Below, piece by piece: positions 44,173-52,895 of a stretch of DNA of 64,000 nucleotides (within the stretch, counting starts at the first letter, position 1; each line of letters starts with the position of its first letter). Under the pieces are notes generated by a model. The model had not been told where the DNA came from. It was given only the letters and a program-made list of their open reading frames with translations, and made no database searches. A program made the translations under genes and the position numbers. The stretch covers positions 88,100 through 152,099 of the forward strand of contig JASEES010000047.1 of assembly GCA_030019395.1 (NCBI GenBank), in the 5' to 3' direction. Origin of the DNA: Methanolinea sp. (GTDB lineage Archaea; Halobacteriota; Methanomicrobia; Methanomicrobiales; Methanospirillaceae).

Positions 44173-44584
44173 ATGGAAGCACATCGGGAACGATGTGACC
44201 GGAACGTGCGAGCGCTGCAGCCTGACCGGCGGAGCGATACGCGATGTTTTAAAGGACCTCGGACCCTATTTCAGGCAAAAGGGCATCATACCCGAGTTCC
44301 GTGAGACAGTCCTCCCCGATGCTGAGATCGGGGTATCGAACCAGGTCCTCCTCGACGGCAGACCCCTCGAGGACTTCCTTGCCGGTGCGGAAGTGGTCTC
44401 GACCCCCTGCTGTTCCTGTGCCTGCATCACGGGACAGGACGAGGCTTATTGCCGTGCAATCGAGTATCGGGGACATCGCTACGAGGCGATTACCCCCGAC
44501 CTCCTGAAACAGGTGATCATCGGTGTGGTGGAGAGCAAAAAGGGAACGTGTGACTGCGGTTGTGCCTGCAACGGCCGGTCCTGA
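44150..44584 (+). CDS. DUF2703 protein
   Basis: 144 aa; starts MAKTLVIEWKHIG at 44150 after GAGGGAAAGG and overlaps arsR by 23 nt. DUF2703 features: CERCSLTGGAIRDVLKDLGPYF, NQVLLDGRPLEDFLAGA, STPCCSCACITGQDEAYCRAIEYRG, and a C-terminal CDCGCACNG. Function unknown; the family travels with arsenic or mercury genes and is rich in cysteine pairs, which fits metalloid binding. Confidence 0.85.
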   Translation: MAKTLVIEWKHIGNDVTGTCERCSLTGGAIRDVLKDLGPYFRQKGIIPEFRETVLPDAEIGVSNQVLLDGRPLEDFLAGAEVVSTPCCSCACITGQDEAYCRAIEYRGHRYEAITPDLLKQVIIGVVESKKGTCDCGCACNGRS

Positions 44585-44642
44585 AAGGACGCTCCGGCAG
44601 GTTGCGGGGGAAAAAGCCGGGAGAGGGGGGTGAAAGGACACC

Positions 44643-45074
44643 ATGAGTGCCAGCGAAAAAAAGAGGAGTGTTCTCTTCATCTGCACCCACAACTCTGCAC
44701 GCTCCCAGATGGCTGAAGGTTACCTGCGGGCCCGGTACGGCGACCGTTTCGATGCCTTCTCGGCCGGGACAACGGCAACCCGGGTCCATCCCCTCGCCAT
44801 TGCGGTCATGGAAGAGATCGGCATTGATATATCCGGACAGCGCTCCAAACCTGTCACGGAATTTTACGGAAGAGAGATGGACCTCGTGGTGACGGTATGC
44901 GATTCTGCGCGGAGTGCCTGCCCCTTCTTTCCCTGGGCAAAAGAGACCCTCCACGTCCCGTTTCCCGACCCGGCCGGGAGGGAAGGGGAAAGTCCGGTCG
45001 ACGTTTTCCGGAAGGTCCGGGACGGGATCACGGGATGGATCGACGGGCATTTCGGGAGGGGTGAGACGGGATGA
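44643..45074 (+). CDS. arsC: Arsenate reductase ArsC (LMW-phosphatase type)
   Basis: 143 aa. The P-loop VLFICTHNSARSQMAEG has the catalytic Cys and CX5R; VTVCDSARSACPFFP carries the redox cysteines of thioredoxin-coupled ArsC; FPDPAG holds the general-acid Asp. Reduces arsenate to arsenite in the cytoplasm. GGGGGTGA precedes the ATG. Overlaps the next gene by 4 nt. Confidence 0.94.
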   Translation: MSASEKKRSVLFICTHNSARSQMAEGYLRARYGDRFDAFSAGTTATRVHPLAIAVMEEIGIDISGQRSKPVTEFYGREMDLVVTVCDSARSACPFFPWAKETLHVPFPDPAGREGESPVDVFRKVRDGITGWIDGHFGRGETG

Positions 45075-45478
45075 AAGATGAGGACCGTCCCGTTCTCCTC
45101 CTGACATGCTCGGGGATCTCCCACACGGGGCAGCTTACGACCCTCGCAGGGCGCTTTATCCGGAGCATGTACCCGGCCCTTCTCTCCCGCCACCTTGTCC
45201 TCACCGGGCTCACGCGGTCCCTCGAGGAGGAACTGGACGGTGACGAGCGCCTGGTCGTGGTTGACGGGTGCGACCAGTGCTGTGCCAGGAAGAGAGTCCT
45301 TCTGGCAGGAAAGGTCATGGACGGGCACCTCGTCGCAACTGCAGAAGGGATCGCCAAGCGGGGGATGGAAGAGCCGCGGTTTGACGAGATCCAGAAGCTT
45401 TCCCACGTGATTATGAGAATTGTGAAAAACGACGGGCACATATCCCACCGGGTGCCCCCGGGACAGGACCATGAATAA
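45071..45478 (+). CDS. DGC-domain putative zinc-binding protein
   Basis: 135 aa. The family name motif is seen as VVVDGCDQCCARKRVL (about residues 63-78), together with LLTCSGISHTGQL at the N-terminus. DGC proteins bind metals and often occur beside arsenic or mercury resistance genes; role unknown. Coupled to arsC upstream and to the lipoprotein gene downstream by overlaps of 4 and 8 nt. Confidence 0.85.
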   Translation: MKDEDRPVLLLTCSGISHTGQLTTLAGRFIRSMYPALLSRHLVLTGLTRSLEEELDGDERLVVVDGCDQCCARKRVLLAGKVMDGHLVATAEGIAKRGMEEPRFDEIQKLSHVIMRIVKNDGHISHRVPPGQDHE

Positions 45479-45935
45479 GAGAAGCATTGTTATTCTACCG
45501 GTTCTCCTCTTCGTTTTTGCATACCTGCTCGCGGCAGGGTGCCTGACGCAGGGGAACACGGGGGAGAGTGCCGGGAACAGGTCTCTCTCTTCCGTCGACA
45601 AGGTCGAGGTCTACCATTTCCATGCGACCCGCCAGTGTTATTCCTGCATCGTTCTTGGAGAATACGCAGAGGAAACGGTAAAGACGTATTTTGGACCTGA
45701 GCTTGCATCAGGGAAACTGGTCTTTGGCCATATAAATGTCGATCTCCCGGAAAACAGGGCAATCGTGGAGAAGTACGGGCCTACCGGATCCTCACTCTGG
45801 ATCGGGGTCACCAACAGGGGTGAATTTTCAAAAGAGGAGAATATCCGGGTATGGTACAAGATCGGGAACAAGGAAGAATACATGGACTACCTGAAGGGAG
45901 TTATTGAAAAGAGGCTGGCAGGGGATCTCTCGTGA
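45471..45935 (+). CDS. ArsF-like thioredoxin-fold lipoprotein
   Basis: 154 aa, lipobox AAGC at about residues 20-23. The mature part starts VEVYHFHATRQCYSCIVLGEYAEETVKTYF with a CYSC redox motif, then HINVDLPENRAIVEKYG, a thioredoxin-like layout. Databases give this family the name ArsF (nitrophenyl nitroreductase subunit), which is by association. Extracytoplasmic; overlaps its neighbour, the ArsG-like membrane protein, so the pair probably forms one redox unit. Confidence 0.8.
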   Translation: MNKRSIVILPVLLFVFAYLLAAGCLTQGNTGESAGNRSLSSVDKVEVYHFHATRQCYSCIVLGEYAEETVKTYFGPELASGKLVFGHINVDLPENRAIVEKYGPTGSSLWIGVTNRGEFSKEENIRVWYKIGNKEEYMDYLKGVIEKRLAGDLS

Positions 45936-46663
45936 CAGGCGTGATGGGTGCCATGGAGGCCCTTGGGACCAGCGGCATCCCCCTCGTCGCGGCGTTCTTC
46001 ATCGGTCTCCTGATGACGTTTTCTCCCTGCCCGCTTGCCACGAACATCACTGCCATTGCCTTCATCTCGAAGAAGATCGGCGACAGCAGGCACACGATCC
46101 TCGTCGGGACACTCTACAGCCTGGGGAGGATGGCAGCCTACATCGCTCTCACGGCCCTGATCGTCCATGCGGGCCTGAACATCCAGGCGATCTCGTTCTT
46201 CCTCCAGGAATACGGGGAGAGACTGATCGGGCCGTTCCTGGTCGTCATGGGAGTCCTGATGCTTGAAATCGTCCAGATCCCCTTCTCCGGTGGACAAGGC
46301 AGGCTCCAGGCGATCGAGCTCTATCTCGGTGAAAAGGGATACCTGGGAGCGTTCTTCCTCGGTGTCATATTTGCGCTTGCCCTTTGTCCGTTTGCCGCAG
46401 TCCTCTTCTTCGGAATGCTGGTCCCGATTGCGTTGAAGACCGGGGACGCGCTTTTCGTTCCTGCGGTCTTTGCAGTTGCGACGGCACTGCCGGTCATCGT
46501 CATCTCCCTGATCCTCGTCAGGAGTGTCAACCGTGTCTCGAACGTGATGCAAAAGGTGCAGGACATGGAGAAATGGGTAAAGTGGGCTGTTGCCGCTGTC
46601 TTTATCTGCACTGGATTGTATTACATCGCGATCGTGTACGGGCCGGCGATCGGGCTGGGGTGA
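45932..46663 (+). CDS. ArsG/CcdA-like six-helix membrane protein
   Basis: 243 aa, GTG start overlapping the lipoprotein stop. About six hydrophobic helices, with MTFSPCPLATNI and FALALCPFAAVLFFG carrying one cysteine each in equivalent helices, as in CcdA/DsbD thiol transporters. In the ArsG family it is thought to pass reducing power or export aromatic arsenicals. Most likely feeds electrons to the CYSC lipoprotein encoded before it. Last gene of the arsenic operon. Confidence 0.85.
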   Translation: MTGVMGAMEALGTSGIPLVAAFFIGLLMTFSPCPLATNITAIAFISKKIGDSRHTILVGTLYSLGRMAAYIALTALIVHAGLNIQAISFFLQEYGERLIGPFLVVMGVLMLEIVQIPFSGGQGRLQAIELYLGEKGYLGAFFLGVIFALALCPFAAVLFFGMLVPIALKTGDALFVPAVFAVATALPVIVISLILVRSVNRVSNVMQKVQDMEKWVKWAVAAVFICTGLYYIAIVYGPAIGLG

Positions 46664-46869
46664 ATTGGTTCCCGATTCTCCATGCAGGTTTGTGTGAGAG
46701 TGGCTTTCGGTTTGTTATCAGGAATCAGGCACGATGATACCCTGTGATTTTTCCGTCACCTGTTTTCGGCAGGGTTGAGTGTGCCCTGCCCGGGACTCGT
46801 CATCCAAACCTCTCCCCATGACACCTCCACCATTCTCCTTTTACCCCTTCTGCACCATACCCGCATAGT

Positions 46870-48273
46870 ATGTGGGATGCCGGAACCGACGCGTGCCTGG
46901 AGGGAATTCTCTCTCTTTCCGGGGATAGCCGGTGGGAGATTGACAGGGCCCACGCGGCACGAAACGTCACGGCTTACGTGGTCCGTTCGTTCGATGGGAG
47001 TGCACTCGTCTTTTCGCTGCCCCTGCTTGTACTCCGCCCCCTCTGTGCAGAGATCCCCCTCGATCCACGGGGATCGGCGGGTGCCGTCGCGTGCATCATC
47101 GAGCGTATCAAGGAGAAAGCAGCCTCCGACGAGGCACTGGGCCCCCTCGTTGGCCGGGGCTGCAGGTTCCCCCACCAGTTTGCGGCGTTGACCGAGCCCT
47201 ACACGGTGGTATCTTCCCCTGCAGCGCTCGCATCGCACCTCTGGCACGCGGGCGGCCGGAACGTTGCCGATGGCAGGGGTGTCCACCTCCTCGTCGGCGG
47301 GGCGGTCCCGTGCCCCGCCGCGTTTCCGCACCGCGAGGTCCGGGGGTTCATCGGGACCGTCGCACGCTTCTGCGAAGCGGTTGCGAAAGTGACGTTCTCG
47401 GTCCCGGCCCGGGAACTGGAAGCGGCCTGGATGAATGCCCTTGACCAGCAGATTCTCCGGGAAATGCTCCCCGGGAAGGGGCTTGTCTCGTTCGTCGGGG
47501 ACGGAGCACATCTTGCCCGATCGTATACGCGTTACAGGTGCTATTTCCGGACTGCCGGGCCGAAGACGGGGACGAGCATCCCGTTCACCTGCCCTCCCGA
47601 TCTTTCCCCCATCGAACTGGAACTTCCCGCGAGCAAACGGATAGTCACAGGCCTTGGGATCAGGAAAAAGGAGGTGTTTGCGGTTGCCGGGTCGAACGCG
47701 GAAGGAAAGACAACGTTCCTCGAAGGGATCATTGCCGGGATGGACGACCATGCCCCCGGCGACGGCAGGGAGATGGTGGTCACCGTGCAGGGCCTCTGCA
47801 CAGCGGAGGCCACGAACGCCATCCTGACCGGTGCAGACGTGAGCATGTTCTTTTCGTCCCTCCCGCCCGGGATCAGCGGGACGGTCCATGCAGCGTCCGG
47901 AATGGGGAGCGGCTCGATGACCATGGCATACCAGGTGCAGAGGGCCGTCGACCGGGAATGCCCGCTGCTCATCATCGACGAGGACCGGGCTGCTCCCAAT
48001 CTCCTCGTCGGAAGCGCCCTCCAGAAGGATGACGTCACACCCCTCTCCGCGATCCTCTGCCATGACCGGGGGAGGATGAAGGAGACTGCCCTTGTCTTTG
48101 CTGCGTGTGCCATGGATACGCTGGTCGCACAGGCAGACCGGATCATGGTTCTCGACAGGCACGTCGCCCATGCAATCGACCGGGAAGAGTTCCGGAAAAG
48201 GGTAGCCCTGTCACTCGGGAAGATGGCCCGCGAACTGATGGCGGGAGAAAGAGGGGCAACGCCGGGGAAATGA
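46870..48273 (+). CDS. Predicted ATPase of the ABC class
   Basis: 467 aa, matching the stand-alone ABC_ATPase family of unknown function. Core parts: GKGLVSFVGDGAHLAR, IRKKEVFAVAGSNAEGKTTFLEGI (Walker A with AEGKTT), MFFSSLPPG and LLIIDEDRAAPNLL (Walker B), and ILCHDRGRMKETALVF. There is no usual LSGGQ signature; TVHAASGMGSGS may fill that place. No membrane partner nearby, so not a transporter. Start 46870 is tentative. Confidence 0.82.
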   Translation: MWDAGTDACLEGILSLSGDSRWEIDRAHAARNVTAYVVRSFDGSALVFSLPLLVLRPLCAEIPLDPRGSAGAVACIIERIKEKAASDEALGPLVGRGCRFPHQFAALTEPYTVVSSPAALASHLWHAGGRNVADGRGVHLLVGGAVPCPAAFPHREVRGFIGTVARFCEAVAKVTFSVPARELEAAWMNALDQQILREMLPGKGLVSFVGDGAHLARSYTRYRCYFRTAGPKTGTSIPFTCPPDLSPIELELPASKRIVTGLGIRKKEVFAVAGSNAEGKTTFLEGIIAGMDDHAPGDGREMVVTVQGLCTAEATNAILTGADVSMFFSSLPPGISGTVHAASGMGSGSMTMAYQVQRAVDRECPLLIIDEDRAAPNLLVGSALQKDDVTPLSAILCHDRGRMKETALVFAACAMDTLVAQADRIMVLDRHVAHAIDREEFRKRVALSLGKMARELMAGERGATPGK

Positions 48274-48430
48274 GGGACTGACGTTGCACGGTGCAGCAAC
48301 CAAGGAGAAGGAAGGCCTTGTTCCCCTCTCTGCCGTGAGTTATGCCGAACCGCCCGGGGAAGCCGGCAACAGGGATCCGGAGAAGGATCCAGGAAGAAAA
48401 AAACCCAGCCTGTGCCCTTTTCATACTCAT

Positions 48431-48440
48431 TAGCCCCCTT
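48431..48440. repeat. Insertion sequence left inverted repeat
   Basis: TAGCCCCCTT, exact inverted copy of bases 49675-49684. Confidence 0.9.
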
Positions 48441-48446
48441 ACCAAC

Positions 48447-49505
48447 TCACCATTCAGAGAGCCTCTGTAAATCGATCTTTTTATCAAAGCCCAAAGAAAT
48501 CACGAGTCCGAGTAAAAGTACATTGAGACAGACCGTTTTTTTCACAGATCTCGTCGTATACTTGTGGATTTTCCTTAAACCGAATGCATTTTTCGCCGCT
48601 TTAAACACATCCTCAATACGAGATCTCTTTTCCAGAAAAGGTCTCTCATCCCTAAGATGCGTGAACAATCGTCTGGCCAAGTTGGAGAACCGTTTCATAA
48701 GTTGCTTCGTATCTGATCTGCCAAAAATCCAGATGGGATAGTTGAGCCTTTTCATCAGTTTCGACACAGAGAACTTCTTTTTAGAGAAGATCAAGGGAAC
48801 AACATTGAACTCAAAAATGCCCTGGACATAGTTATCGTATGAGTAATAACCCTTGTCAAAGACGACAATATCTCCAATACGGGTGATTCTACGTCTTTTC
48901 AATTCTGTCATGATCTCTTCATAGAGAACAGAATCATGCGGAGATCCCGGGTGAAGGAGAAAACAGACTGGCTGCAGTGAACGAGAATCAAGTGCCAGGG
49001 TCAGCTTATACCCAATGTAATGTCCATGAGTTGGCGAATAGCCCCATTTGAACTCCCGAGTCTCAAGTTTGGCTTTTGAATAGGTTCTTTTGAACCAGTT
49101 CAGATCGAGGGTAATTGCCGTGGCATCGACCAGAAATGTATTCATTCCACGCCTTCTTTTCCATTTACACCATGAATTGAGGATACCTGTGATGAGGGAG
49201 ATGAACTGGAGTTCATCACACCTGCTTAAAATGCTATAGACGGTCTCTACAGAGGGAACATCCCGAATTCCCATGAATTTTCTTAATTTCCTTCGATCCT
49301 TCAATTCCTGAACCACAAAAGCATAGTCAACTGAAAAGAACATCGCCATGAGAGCGATTTTCACGGCCTCTGCAGCAGGTTTTATTGGAGTTATCTCATA
49401 TTTTGAGAACTCCTGCTGTGCACGACGTGTCGATACGACTGCCAGAACCCGTTCCAGGAGGAATCATTTTGGGTCCTTCCGCTCTACTATCAATGGGGAG
49501 TACAT
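48447..49505 (-). pseudogene. DDE transposase interrupted by an in-frame TGA
   Basis: The intact 305-codon part begins at GTG 49364 and shows LVDATAITLD, WGYSPTHGHYIGYKLTLALD, IVVFDKGYYSYDNY (second acidic residue) and KRSRIEDVFKAAKNAFGLRKIHK (glutamate motif with K/R spacing). The same frame extends upstream to ATG 49505 (MYSPLIVERKDPK) but is broken by TGA at 49466-49464; after the stop it resumes FLLERVLAVVSTRRAQQEF. A single TGG-to-TGA change would explain it. A shorter protein from the internal GTG is possible. Confidence 0.75.
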
Positions 49506-49674
49506 TTCGTTACCAAATATGTATTCCCCTTCGAGTACGATCAATTTTGCGGTTTATTCCCGGTTATTTTAGAATTTAGAGGTATATCCAAGTGTACTTT
49601 TATCCGGCATTCATGAATTTTATCCAAAATGTCAATTGAGAAATGATTTGGTGCTATTTTGGGGCTGATCCCAC

Positions 49675-49684
49675 AAGGGGGCTA
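49675..49684. repeat. Insertion sequence right inverted repeat
   Basis: AAGGGGGCTA, exact inverted copy of bases 48431-48440; followed directly by the second ATACTCAT copy. Confidence 0.9.
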
Positions 49685-49952
49685 ATACTCATTATCCGAG
49701 CCGTTTTTGAGTAACCCTGTGTCGCAATCACGGGGTCACCGGGTAGTACTGGGAGGGAAAGGCATGAGTGCGTCTTTGGGAAAGAGGCCGGGTCGCGGTC
49801 CCCCATAATATCCCCTCGGGGGAAGAGAAATATTATTGTGTCTCGGGGGAACGTGTCTTCAGAAGAGTGTTTTTTTTCGTGGACACCGATCCCCCGGGGT
49901 TGTGTGCCTGCGGAACACGGATTTCCCGTTCTCCGGGAGGGAAGGGAGAGAT

Positions 49953-50414
49953 ATGAAAGAATCCGGGAGCAGGGGTAATGGTGAATACGAGCATACCCAG
50001 GTCGGGCATCTCGTCATCGCGGCAACCACGGCAGTCATCCTCATCATAATAGTCTCTGTGATTGATTTTGGTCCCGTCTGGGTAGTTCTCCCCATTGCAA
50101 TCGCCATGCTCCTTATCCTCGCCACGTTCTCCACGCTCACGGTATCGGTCCGCAATGGCACACTTTCCCTTGCATTCGGGCCCATCCGGCTTTTCAGGAG
50201 GAACTGGCCCCTTTCCGGGATCGTAACGGTCACCATCGTGAAAAACCCCTGGTACTATGGATGGGGCATTCGCTGGACGCCCCGCGGTCCGCTCTACAAC
50301 ATTGCCGGGTTTGCTGCAGTGGAGGTCACGCTGGCTTCCGGAAAGGTGTTCCGGATCGGGACGGACGAGCCGGAAGAACTCAAACGGGCCATCGGGAAGG
50401 CAGGACAGGAATGA
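49953..50414 (+). CDS. Membrane protein with two helices and a PH-like domain
   Basis: 153 aa, strong ribosome-binding site GGAGGGAAGGGAG ahead of the ATG. Two hydrophobic helices (AATTAVILIIIVSVI and VWVVLPIAIAMLLILATF) are followed by a beta-rich part: TVSVRNGTLSLAFGPIRLFRRNW, RWTPRGPLYNIAGFAAVEVTLASGKVFRIGTDEPEELKRAI. This resembles bacterial PH-like membrane proteins. Function unknown. Confidence 0.72.
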   Translation: MKESGSRGNGEYEHTQVGHLVIAATTAVILIIIVSVIDFGPVWVVLPIAIAMLLILATFSTLTVSVRNGTLSLAFGPIRLFRRNWPLSGIVTVTIVKNPWYYGWGIRWTPRGPLYNIAGFAAVEVTLASGKVFRIGTDEPEELKRAIGKAGQE

Positions 50415-50833
50415 TGGCAGGCCCATGGGGGTAGGGGAGTCCCGGCTGACATCCCGGGGTTTCCAACCGGGACTCCACCCCTTTATTCTGTCAGGGATAA
50501 GGGAGATGTACCCGGAGAATACCCGAATCGTGAATTCATCCATCCTTTTTTATTCCGATCCTGCTTTTTTTAATCAGTCCCTCGACCATGCCCCCATCTC
50601 CTCACTCCTGCAAAAGATGCCGGGCACGAGCCGAAGGCCCCTCTCTGGCAGTCCTGCATAAAGACATCATCATATTTGGGGTTTTTGAGGGAAAACTGCC
50701 CCAAAGGTTAAATATTTTGGTATTCAGTTTTCAATAAGGGGACAATAAGGGAGGTTTTTTCCTGTATCGATCAGGGGGAAAAGTACAGGACGGACAGAGT
50801 ATTCCGGCAGAAAGGAGAAGTTGGGGCAATTTC
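50415..50833. other. Intergenic stretch before the receptor gene
   Basis: 419 bp with no convincing gene. GGTTAAATATTTTGG near 50705-50719 is a TATA-box candidate for the GTG-initiated gene at 50834. AAGGAG occurs about 16 nt before that GTG. Confidence 0.45.
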
Positions 50834-52546
50834 GTGGTTTCCTCGTCGTCTGCCGGAAAAGTCATCCTCGCAGCCGTTATCCTGGTCCTCGCACTTTCCA
50901 TGGTTCACCCTGCCGGTGCAGATCGTGATGTCCGGGTAGCCCTCGTGCACATACCTCCCTCGATCTATACAGACGACAAGGGAGAGCCTGCGGGGCTTTT
51001 CGTCGAGCTCCTCCGTGACATTGCAAAAAAGGAAGGATGGAACCTGATATTTATTCGCGGGACGCTCTCCGAAAGCTGGGAACGCCTTGCCGCGGGTGAG
51101 ATCGACCTGATGATGGGTGTATCCCCAACCCCGGAACGCGAGAAACTCTATGACTTTTCCCACGAGCGGGCGATATCGGTGTGGTCCCAGGTCTACGCCC
51201 CGCCAGGGTCAGGCATCAATACCATCCTCGATCTCGATGGAAAATGCGTGGCTGTGCTCAGGGGGGATATCAATAGCCAGATGTTCCGGGACTACGCAGA
51301 TAAATTCGGGATTACCCCCACTCTCGTGGAGTATGACACCCTTGACGAGCTGTTCTCGAAGACCGCCTCAGGAGGCGCCGATGCGGTCGTTGCATTCAAT
51401 ATAGCCGGTAAGGACTCAGCCAACAAGTACGGGCTGCAGGAGACAAACATCCTCTTTAATCCGACGGCTCTGGGGTTTGCCGTCCCGAAAGGAAGGAACC
51501 AGGATGTTCTTTCGGCAATAGACAGTTATATCGCCGCCGGGAGGAGCGACGAATCATCTTTCTACACGCGGACCATGCAGAAATGGTTTGGCATGAAGGC
51601 AAGCTGGACCGTGCCGTTCTACCTCTGGTGGGGCCTCGGTGGGGTCATTGCACTCGTTGTCCTCTTCGTGGTGATGAGCCTGATCCTCAAAAGGGAAGTG
51701 AACAGGAAGACAGCAGAGATATCCCGGCAGAACGAGGAACTCCGATCCGAGATAGCCAGGCGGGAGGTCGTGGAGAGTGAACTGATTCGAAAAAACGAGG
51801 AGATACAGGCAGCATACGAGGAGATGAAGGCAATCGAAGAGGAACTCAGGGCCAACTATGTTGAACTCGGGAAGACCCAGCAGACCCTTACCCAGGCACG
51901 GAAGAAACTGAGCCTGCTCAACACGATTACCTTCCAGGAAATCCAGAACGGCATTTTTTCACTGAACGGTCTGATAGGCCTGGCTCAGGAGGCGATATCC
52001 GGCACCGAGGGACAGAAATACCTGGCAAAGGCGCAGGAAATTATGCGGTCGCTTGAAAATACGCTGCGTTTCTCCAGGAACTACCAGGAGTTGGGGCTCA
52101 ACGAGCCGACGTGGCAGGACGTCAACTCTGTCTTTCTCTATGCCATTTCACACCTCGATTTTTCCGGGATAAGCAGGAACGTCCAGCTGGACGGCCTCGA
52201 GATCTATGCAGATCCGCTGCTTGAAGAGGTCTTCTACGAGATGATGAAGAAAGTCATCCAGGGAGGCAATAACACGGATTCCGTCCGGCTCACATACAGG
52301 AAAGAGAAAGAGGGCATTTCAATCCTTGTCGATGTCAACGGTCCCGGCATCCCGGAAGATGAGAAAGAGAGGATCTTCGAAGAGGATTACATCAGGCAGG
52401 TGGGGGCGGGACTGTTCCTCTCACGTGAGATCCTCTCGATTACGGGAATTTCAATCAGGGAAACAGGGGAGCCCGGGAAGGGAACACGATTCGAGATATT
52501 CGTTCCGGAAGGGAAGTACAGGTTCCCGGGAGAGAGGCGGTATTAA
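50834..52546 (+). CDS. SBP-type receptor fused to a histidine-less kinase-like module
   Basis: 570 aa from GTG. Signal peptide at 1-29, then an SBP_bac_3 ligand domain (about 31-250; VRVALVHIPPSIYTDDKGEPAGLF, GEIDLMMGVSPTPEREKLYDFS). One helix at about 260-282, a long coiled coil (283-355), a dimerisation segment (LLNTITFQEIQNGIFSLNGLIGLA) in which Gln stands where the phospho-His of HisKA is expected, and a HATPase-like domain (DVNGPGIPEDEKERIFEED, VGAGLFLSREILSITG). N and G2 boxes are degenerate. Probably a membrane receptor that signals without autophosphorylation. No response regulator next to it. Confidence 0.82.
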   Translation: MVSSSSAGKVILAAVILVLALSMVHPAGADRDVRVALVHIPPSIYTDDKGEPAGLFVELLRDIAKKEGWNLIFIRGTLSESWERLAAGEIDLMMGVSPTPEREKLYDFSHERAISVWSQVYAPPGSGINTILDLDGKCVAVLRGDINSQMFRDYADKFGITPTLVEYDTLDELFSKTASGGADAVVAFNIAGKDSANKYGLQETNILFNPTALGFAVPKGRNQDVLSAIDSYIAAGRSDESSFYTRTMQKWFGMKASWTVPFYLWWGLGGVIALVVLFVVMSLILKREVNRKTAEISRQNEELRSEIARREVVESELIRKNEEIQAAYEEMKAIEEELRANYVELGKTQQTLTQARKKLSLLNTITFQEIQNGIFSLNGLIGLAQEAISGTEGQKYLAKAQEIMRSLENTLRFSRNYQELGLNEPTWQDVNSVFLYAISHLDFSGISRNVQLDGLEIYADPLLEEVFYEMMKKVIQGGNNTDSVRLTYRKEKEGISILVDVNGPGIPEDEKERIFEEDYIRQVGAGLFLSREILSITGISIRETGEPGKGTRFEIFVPEGKYRFPGERRY

Positions 52547-52895
52547 GGGGAGGAGGACGGGTTTGAGCTACCCTGCCCCGTACACTCGCCTCTTTTCAGG
52601 AAGAAGATAAACGCCCCCTGCCTGTTTCTGGCAGTACGGAGAGAGCATTTACCCTTTCACGGCACATGAAAAGCAGGCTTTCCGGGCTTTGGTCATGTCG
52701 GACGGAGCCATATTCAGGATGCCACCGCCCGCGGTGATGGGAAGGGGAGTAATAAGTCTTTGTTCGATCCATTCCGGGAACTTCAGGAGAAAAGGATTAT
52801 AGCGGGCCGGATTGCATCCGGTATAGAACGGCAGACCCGGCGGGTACCAGACACGGGCTTTCTTCTGGCATCCGGGTCTCGATGGGGACGTACCG
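52547..52895. other. Intergenic stretch before the Dph6-like gene
   Basis: 349 bp without a credible gene. GGGAGTAATAAGTC near 52745-52758 is a weak promoter candidate. No repeats noticed. Confidence 0.4.

Larger units (their letters stand above)
48431..49684. mobile_element. Complete insertion sequence, 1254 bp, with 8-bp target duplication
   Basis: Terminal inverted repeats TAGCCCCCTT and AAGGGGGCTA bound the element. ATACTCAT flanks it on both sides (48423-48430 and 49685-49692), a clear target-site duplication. Inside is one transposase gene on the minus strand. DDE type; the family (IS4/IS5-like or unclassified) is not fixed. Confidence 0.9.

Noticed and set aside
46756..48171. A 471-codon open frame on the minus strand
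   Set aside because: Lies fully opposite the ABC-class ATPase and reads as charged, low-structure sequence; a shadow of GC-rich coding DNA.
49836..49952. Longer start for the two-helix membrane protein
   Set aside because: The extra 39 residues are not conserved-looking, and a strong ribosome-binding site lies at the internal ATG 49953.
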